DNA of 64,000 bases from Gammaproteobacteria bacterium (GTDB lineage: Bacteria > Pseudomonadota > Gammaproteobacteria > Pseudomonadales > JAUIET01). Below the pieces are notes generated by a model. The model searched no databases and was not told the origin of the DNA. It was given only the letters and a program-made list of their open reading frames with translations. Where the stretch lies: assembly GCA_030431775.1 (NCBI GenBank), contig JAUIHW010000010.1:1-64000 (forward strand). Direction: 5' to 3'. The position numbers were made by a program, and so were the translations under genes. Each line of letters opens with the position of its first letter. The first letter of the stretch is position 1. This document shows positions 1 to 9,100 of this stretch, one piece after another.

Positions 1-115
1 TCAGCTGGGCGGGCGTATTGTCCACGTCGGTGGTTTGCAGCATGGCCGTCGTAACAACATTGCCGGTAGACCCTTCGTTGACGGTGGTCCCGGTGTTGGT
101 GGCCAGCAGCTGTTC
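1..115 (-). repeat. Near-identical intragenic repeat, copy 1 (cut by window)
   Basis: This is the downstream end of the 240-bp unit seen in full at 554-793, 1703-1942 and 2900-3139. It differs from them by only a few bases and encodes part of a cadherin-like repeat of the giant protein. More copies may lie beyond the window. Confidence 0.85.
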
Positions 116-3100
116 ATCGTTTACCGCGGTGACATCGATAGTCATCGTATAACTGGAGACGGAATCAACCGTGCCGTCATTGACGCTGAATTCAAAGCTG
201 TCGTGGCCAAGGCCATTGGCATCGGCGGCTGGAGTGAAGGTCAGCAAGCCCGAATCGATGTCGCCTTTGGTAATGATCTGATTGAGAGTTACGTCCACAC
301 CGTTTAGCTGCAGCGAACCGACGGCCTCCAGGGCCGTAATTTCCACACTGGCCATGGTATCGCCGTCGACATCGCTGAAGTTAAAGTCAGCGGCGGTGAA
401 CGTGTAGTCCGTGTCTTCGTTAGTGGTTACCGTGTTGTTGGCTGCAGTCGGTGCGTCGTTGACGTTGGTGACCGCCCAGTTAAACGTGTCGCTGGAAGTA
501 GTGCCCGCCCCGTCGTCGACCGTGAAGTCAAATGAATCCGCTGCAGTCTGGCTGCCGTCATGATCGTACGTGATCAGATTGGCGTCGATGTCGGCTTGGG
601 TGAAGGTGTCGCTTGCATTGATTACCACACCGTTGTTGTACAGCGTGCCGTTTGTGGGTGTGGTGTCCACGGTATACACCAGCTGGGCGGGCGTATTGTC
701 CACGTCGGTGGTTTGCAGCATGGCCGCCGTAACAACATTGCCGGTAGACCCTTCGTTGACGGTGGTCCCGGTGTTGGTGGCCAGCAGCTGTTCGTCATTC
801 ACAGCACCGATATCCACGTTGGTAGTGCCGAAATTCTGATTAGTGCCCCCACCAGTGCCAGTGTTTCCGTTGTCATTTACGATGACCGTAATAGTGTCGG
901 CATCATTGCCTTCGGTATTGGCCGCACTGTGCAGATAGCTTATGTTGGCAGGTACATCCATGAAGGCGTTTAAATCAACCAGTGTGCCGGTCAGTATCAA
1001 TGTATCGGTGCCGCTACCGGCCACTGTTACGCCTCCACCACTAGATGCAGATAACTCACCGCCCGTAGAAGTGGACAAGATGACATCAAGGTTGCTGCCG
1101 TTATGGTCAACGTCGACGATGTTTACGCTGGATAAATCGACATTGCTGACCACGTCTTCTGTGACAGAAATGTCGGCAGGGAACAGGCCGGCATTGATGG
1201 GGTCGTCATTGACCGAGATTACATTGACACCGCGGATTTGCGTATTGGAGTCGACGTCACCGTCGTTCACCGTGAATGAAATCGTTCGCATGCTGGCGGT
1301 AGGAAGCTGTAGTGCGTTGGAAAAGGAGACCGAGCGTAGAGCAGCCTGGTATTCAGCGACTGTTGCAGTTCCGGTTAGGCTCAGCGTTCCTGTGCCGGCA
1401 TCCCAGTTGCCGCTGATGCCGTTTTGATCGGTAAAAGCAAGCACATCCTCGCCGTTGACGTAGTTGCCGGTAATCTGCACCATGGCGGATTCCAAATTCA
1501 AATCATCAACATCCGCCAGCGATAATGTAGCAGTGATAGGAACGGCACCATCGCCTTCGGTATATGCAAGGGCGGCGCCCTCAATACCCGACGCCACCGG
1601 CGCATCATTGAGATTGGATACAGTCCAGTTAAAGGTGTTGGACGACGTTGTACCTTGCCCATCATCGACCGTGAAATCGAAACTGTCGCTACTGGTTTGT
1701 GAGCCGTCATGATCGTACGTGATCAGATTGGCGTCGATGTCGGCCTGGGTAAAGGTGTCGCTTGCATTGAGTACCACACCGTTGTTGTACAGCGTGCCGT
1801 TTGTGGGTGTGGTGTCCACGGTATACATCAGCTGGGCGGGCGTATTGTCCACGTCGGTGGTTTGCAGCATGGCCGTCGTAACAACATTGCCGGTAGACCC
1901 TTCGTTGACGGTGGTCCCGGTGTTGGTGGCCAGCAGCTGTTCATCGTTTACCGCCGTGACATCGATAACTAAAGTGCGCGCCGTGGGGTCGGTGTTCATG
2001 CCACCATCAGTGGTGCCGCCGTCGTCTCGCACTTGAAAGGTAAAGCTGTCATATCCGGCACCGTTGGCGTTGGCCACCGGTCGGAACTTGAGCTGGCCGG
2101 CAGAAATGTCGGTAGTGCTTACTACATCAAGGTTCGTAAGCGCTTCGCCCACGTCTACCACGCCGTCGCTGTTGGCATCATTGTAGAGCGTACCATTTGA
2201 CGGAGCGGTAGTGATGACTACAGCCGAGAAAGCGTCGCCTTCCGCGGGGTCGGTAAAGCCAAAGTCGCCAGCAGCCAATACATAGTCGGTATCTTCGTTG
2301 GTGACTACACTGTTGTCAGCCCCGGTGGGAGCGTCGTTTACCGGTGTAACTGTCACTACGCGTTGATCCGATAGGCTCGTGCCTCCATCGCCATCACTGA
2401 CAATCATGGAGACTGCCCGGACATCGCTAGAAGGGTTTTCGGAAACGTTGTTGAAGGCGATGCGTCGGGCTACCGCTTGCACATCATCGACTAAGGCGTT
2501 GCTGTTAAAGGTAATCACCAGGTCATCACCGGTTCCTGTACCTCCGGAGAAGCTTGCAATCTGAGAGCCGTCGATGGATATCGTGCTTCCAATCACATTG
2601 ACCTCACCCGCACCGGATCCTTGGTCTAGCACAAGCAGCCGATCATTCGCTGTACCGCCAAGTACCAGTGATGCAGTCAGCACGCCACCGTCGAAGTCGA
2701 GAAAATCCGCGTCGGTTATGGTGACTGATGGATCGACGATCACCGATCCGCTGTTCTCGGTGTAACCAGCGCTGCCGACGCTCATGTTGAGGAACGGCGG
2801 ATCATTAATGTTGCTTACCGTCCAGTTGAATGTGTCACTGGACGTTGTGCCCGCTCCGTCGTCAACCGTGAAGTCGAAGAAATCCGCTGCAGTCTGGCTG
2901 CCGTCATGATCGTACGTGATCAGATTGGCGTCGATGTCGGCCTGGGTGAAGGTGTCGCTTGCATTGAGTACCACACCGTTGTTGTACAGCGTGCCGTTTG
3001 TGGGTGTGGTGTCCACGGTATACATCAGCTGGGCGGGCGTATTGTCCACGTCGGTGGTTTGCAGCATTACCGTCGTAACAACATTGCCGGTAGACCCTTC

Positions 3101-6100
3101 GTTGACGGTGGTACCGGTGTTGGTGGCCAGCACCTGTTCGTCATTTACCGCGCTTCCGGTCATAGTCTTGGTGCCGGTCAGCGCGGGAGCCACGCCATCG
3201 GAGACGGAAGTGGCGATTGTGAAGCTACTGTTGTAATTCAGCGTCGGGGTAAAGGTGACACCCGCCAGCAGGGCGTTGACATCGGCGATTGCACCGGAAG
3301 CCGACCACACGCCGGTACCAGCGTTATAGGTTGATGTGACTGCACCGGATGTACCGGTGGATAATGAACCAGCGGCCGCGTCTGACAGAGTCAGTGTCAC
3401 TGTTGTCGTCGAATGATCGACATCGGAAACGACGATATCCACCAGGTCCAGTGGAGTGTCTTCGGTGTACGATTCTGCTGCATTCAGATTGGTGGCCTGT
3501 GGAGCATCATTAACGGCGCTGACGCTGATGGTCGCAACTTCAACAAGGTCACTGAATGCCGTGGAGCCTCCGGTCAAACTCGCGTCAACTTTGCTGCCGG
3601 CAGTTCCAGATGTTTGGTCCCAGGCTTTAAACAACACTGAAGCGAAGTCGGCATCAGCGCCGTCTGGGACAAAGCGCAGTTCGTCACTGGCTCTTAACAG
3701 CAGGGCATTGTTGTCCGCCACCGTGCCCACGTCTGTCCACCCGCCACCGATATTGTACTGCCAGGTACCATTGCCCGACGACAGTGAATAGATAGCAATG
3801 CCTTCAACGGCGCCACTATCGACGTCAGTGATAGGGTTACCGCTGTCGCTGGCAAGAATGTCGGAAACCAGGTTGCCACTATTGGATGTCTGGTCTTCGG
3901 TAATCGGCGAGAGTTGAAGCGTGCCACTGTTGTCCATGACGGGCGCGTCATTTATGCCGCTGATCGTCATACTAAACGTCGCCGAGCTCGTGCTGCCGGT
4001 GCCATCATCTACGCTAAAGTCAAACGAATCGACTGTAGTTTCTGAACCATCGTGATCGTATGTAACAATGCCAGCGTTGACATCGGCCTGCGTGAAAGTA
4101 CTTCCAGCGCTAAGAGCCAGGCCGGCAAGGCGCAGTGTGCCATTCGCGGTATCCACATCGACGGTATAAACGAGCTCAGAGGCCGTATTATCGACGTCGG
4201 TAGTCTCAAGCAATCCAGCGCTGATTACATTGCCTGTTGAGCCTTCCAACAGGTTCAGCGTGTTATTGGTGACCAGTTGTTGTTCATCGTTGACGGCGGT
4301 GATGCTGACGGTTGTGCTACCCAACGCCTGCCTTGCACCACCCGTACCCTGGCTACCCGAGTTGCCGTCATCGAATACCCAGTCAAGAAGAACTGAACTT
4401 GGCGGGTCCTGGTTGCCGCTAGAATAAGTGATCTGACGGAAAATATTGTTAACATCCACTGATGTTGGTATCTCGGTGTTGGCGTCGGTGAACGTGATTA
4501 CCAACTGCCCCGCAGTGGTCGTTGTATCGAACGTCGCGATGATCTGGCTGTTCTTGATCAGGCTCCCGCCGGACAGCGTGATGCCATTGCCATCATTGAA
4601 GCTCAGCAAGTCGTCACTGTTTGCTCCGCCGTTGCGAACGATTGTCAGGCTCGCTCCGGCATAGTTGCCCGCTCCGCCGTTCAGAGCGGCCAACTCGGCG
4701 TCGAAGATCTGCACGTCTGTATCCAACAGTACGGCAGCACCGCCTTCAACAAAAGTCGGGTTGCCGTCGAGCGTATTCTCTAAATCGAAACGCGTGTCCA
4801 GTTGCCCCGACGAATCAAAACGCATCAGGTGGAAACCGTTTGTGGCTGCATCTGTGCGACCAGCCACGATAATGTCTCCGGCTGTATCAATCACAACTGC
4901 ACTGGCATCATCAGTCGCCGTACCGATGGGTTGGCGAACCAGCCCATCGCCGTCAAACGTAGTGTCCAGAGTTCCGTCGGTGTTGAGCCGGATCACTGAG
5001 ACGTCGTTGATTCCAACCGGTGTGTACGCGCTACCGACCATTACAATCTTGCCGTCAGACTGCAGCTTTAGGTCCGTGATGCCTTCATGCGGGACGCCGG
5101 CAGAAATGATGTGATAACCGGTGCTGTTGAACGAGGTATCCAAAGTACCGTTTTCGGCTAAGCGCATCGCCAGAGATTCGCTATTGCCGGTGTTGGTCAC
5201 ACCTCCGATCACGATGCGATCAAAAGCATCCACTGCAACTGCTGTGGCTCCGTCATAGTTTCCGCTGCCGCCGATATCGAAGGTCGCGATGCCGTCACCG
5301 TCGAGCGACGTATCCAAAGTGCCGTCCGGGTTGAAGCGAACAACGGCAACATCGTTTTCGGATCCGTTGAACGTCTGGCCAACCGCTACTATGCGGCCGG
5401 AACTGTCCAGCGACACGGCGCTCAGTCGATCATCACCGGGGCCGATGTCCATCACTTGATAGCCGGTTCCATTGAACCCGGTATCCAGACTTCCATTCGT
5501 ATTCAATCGAATGGCTGTCATCTGCTCGTCCAGGCTGATGTTGGCATAGCCCACGGCAACGATCTTGCCATCGGGTTGAACGACCACGTCCTGCAGATAC
5601 TCGCTGGACGTCGCTGACAAATCGATTTGGAAAATTCCATCGCCGTCAAACGAAGTATCGAGCGTTCCGTCTGCATTGAACCTCGCGATGAAAGACTCGT
5701 TGCTGATCCCGCCCACCACCAGGAACTTGCCGTCGTCCTGAATCGCTCCTCCTCCGATGTTGGCGCCTCCGCCGAGTGTATCGGTCGCGCGGCCACCGGT
5801 ACCGAAACCCGTATCCAGCGAACCGTCTTCGTTGAACCGCGTGAGCGTCACTCCATCGGCACTGCTTCCGATCGAGACCAACTTACCATCGGGCTGCTGC
5901 ACCAGGTCCGATACCCAATCCGCCGTCGTGGGGAAGTTCGTGGTGATGCCGTCACCCACGAAGAACGTTGGTGCATCATTGAGCGCATCGACGGTGATCG
6001 CGACGTTGTTATTCGCCTCCGCCGCATCGGCAGCCAACGCGGAAATCTCGTCGGCTGACAATGCACGAGAGTAGATGCGAGCGTCGTCGATCTTGCCCTG

Positions 6101-9100
6101 GAACAACTTGCTGTTCAGGGTGTTGGCGTTGACGCCGATCGTCGTGTCGGTCCCACCCAGGGTGTACGCGATCGCTTGTGTGTAATTGGTCGTGGCAACT
6201 GCGACTCCGTCAATGTAAACAGTTTGAGTATTGCCTGCACTGTCCAGCGTGTATGCAACATGTCGCCAACCGGTTCCCGAAATGAACTCACCGCTGGAGG
6301 TGTGGTAGAACGTGCCACCGGAATCGCGGTAGCTTGCGCTGACACCGAGAGCTCCTACCATTTCATCAATGCGCAGGAACACGTTGCCGCCAAGTGAAAT
6401 CAGCTCACCGTCGGTGGAGCCGGTGAAGTTCACCCAACCGGACAGCGTGAGCGAACCTGGCTCGTCGAACAAGCCGGTAATCTGGACATAGTCGCCTGTA
6501 CCATCGAGTGCGAGCACCTCGCCACGCTGGCCATCACTCACGGTCGTCGCGTCACCAACGAATACACCATCATTCGCAGTACCCGCAGCCAGATCATTCG
6601 CATTCCCACCTTCGAAGGTGTAGAAGCCTTCCTGGTTGACACCCAGTGAAGTTTGCATGTTCAGCGTCACCGCGCCGTTGTAATCAGCGTTGGGTGTGAA
6701 CGTCATGCCTTCCAGCGCCGCGTTCAAGTCCGATTCAGTACCGTTGATGACAAAGCTGCCGCTGCCTTGCGATCCTTCGACGAACGTTAAGCCGGTTGTT
6801 TGCGACAGGTTAAGCACTCCATCGTTCGCCGATAGCGACACTTGCATCAGCGAGTTCGTTGCACCAAACGTGTCGGTCACGCTGACGGCATTTCCATTGC
6901 CAGTACTGAATGTCAACACCTGGTCTTCATTTACGTTTTGAGCACCGGGCACCGTTTGCACGGCTTCCAATCCGTTGTCAATCGCAATCGCCATCGATTC
7001 GCTATACGCGTTGCCTGCCGCGTCGGTAACTTCGACAGTCACGTTGTGCGCCGTATTTGTTTCATAGTCCAGCAAGGAGCTGTCGGCAACGGTGATCTGT
7101 CCGGAGTCTGCATCGATCGCAAAGGCACCAGCCTGGGTCTGCGATGTGATGCTATAGCTAAGTGACTCTGTGCCGTCTAGCACTTCATCGGCATTCCACT
7201 CAACGATGTAGGCGCGAGAGTTGCCACCATTAAGATCATTCCACTGCCCGGCGCCCAGGTCGAACTCTAGGTGGTTTTCCGTCAGGCCACCGCTAGGTTC
7301 AAGGGCGCCAAACGCGGTAAAACCACCGTTAACCGGCTCTCCGGCGGAATCCGCAAATTGATCGGCCAAGGTGGCTCCATCGTACCAGCGCCATTCGCCT
7401 TCCACACCTGCATCTGATGCGCCCAGCCAAGCCCCGGTACCGCCGGCGTCTAAACCCAGCTGGCGAACTGCATTGAATTCAGTTGCGGAACGGATTGTGG
7501 CCAATTGGCCGTTAATGCCGCTTAGCAGTGTCGACTGTGCAGTGCCGTGTGCTGTGGTCCAGTCAACACCGATATTTACAAATTTATAGAACTTCCCGGT
7601 TTCAGCGTTGTATACCAGAGCCGGATCGGCCGCGAGCAGCTGAGTGATCTGCGCCTCTCGGTCAACGTCCGTGCCAGTTATCGTGCCAACAACAGCCCCG
7701 GTTGCAGTATTTTCATCCACGGCCAGTGTCAGTGCGGGATCATCCGCCGTGAAACCTGGGGCATTGACCGTTTGCAAGCTGAGGTTGTTGCCGGAAACGG
7801 TATCAACGACTACACCAGCCGTGCTGAGGTTGTTAAAGGTCCAATTGGCGATGAGGCCAGCTTCGTCGTAGGGCAGGGTGACGTGATAGTTCTCAGCAAC
7901 CTCATTTTCTGAGCGAACGTCATCAAAGAAACGTGCGTCGTAGAATGTACCGGTAAAAGCCTGGCCGACGGAGTATTGACCCCCTACAGTATCTTGTTCG
8001 TTGCCAAGAACCAGGACGCCGCCTGTATCTATGGATTGGCCGGATGCGACTCCGATTACGGTTTCAATGAGCGTACCATCCACGTATACATTCAGGTCAC
8101 CGCTATTGGACCAAGTCAAGGACAAGGTGTGAGTTTCGCCGTCAGTCAGTACCGCCTCATAGTCGATGCCACTGAGAGTCAGATTGCTGTTCTTGACCAG
8201 CACATTGAGGCTTCCGGTATCGATATATACTCTGAATTCATCGGCGCCATTGGCCGTATGGTAAGAGGCAATTCCTTCGACTCCCGGGTGAGGCGAAGCA
8301 ATGCTGAAGCGGGTTTCAAAGGTAAACGCCGTCCTTCCTCCAAGCACTCCGTCGCCGTCATTGACTCGCAGAAACGCGTCATTACCGCCATCCGCATTTA
8401 GTTCGAAGCCGCCTTTGGTGGTCTCGGTAACTTGCAGCTCGTTCGGTGCTGAATTGCCACTTGCGGCGACCGCTACCACGCCCTGTGAAAATTCTGACGT
8501 AAATGAACTGAATGAGCTGGCCGTTGCGGTGATCACGTCACCGGTGTTTACGGTACCTATGAATCCGGTGAGTGCTACGTTAGAAAAGGTAGCATTACCG
8601 CTGCCATCGGTATTTACCGTGGTGCTGCCAAGATAAACCTTGCCCTCTCGGTCGCCGTGGTCGCCTTCATTTGGCGTGGCGTAGAAGTCGATGATGATTC
8701 CGGGTCGGTTCACAGCGCTGTGATAGGTGCCGGAAACTGTTACCGTTGTGCCAGCGCCATCGACGGTCACTGATGAAATCTCGGGAAAATTATTTTCTTG
8801 GTTGGTACCGCTATCGGCATCAAAATCGTCGTTTTCTGTTACCCCGTCGTTATCAATATCGATACCCAGGCCGGCATTGCCGTAGATCAAGTTGCCGACC
8901 ATTCTCAAATCGTTGGCACTACTGGATATGCTGATGCCCGCTGTCCAAACACCACCCTGGCCGCTGTTGGTGATTACATTGCCTTCGCCGGCGCCCGTGC
9001 CACCGATGGTGGCACCTGTCGCCCCATTTTCGAATAGAATGCCGGATTCAGTGATGCCGTGGTCGTAGCTTTGAGTTGCATCGGTACCAATGATGTTTCC

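Noticed and set aside
1..4300. Regularly similar blocks suggesting a CRISPR array
   Set aside because: The blocks are 240 bp, coding and in frame, and not short repeats with unique spacers.
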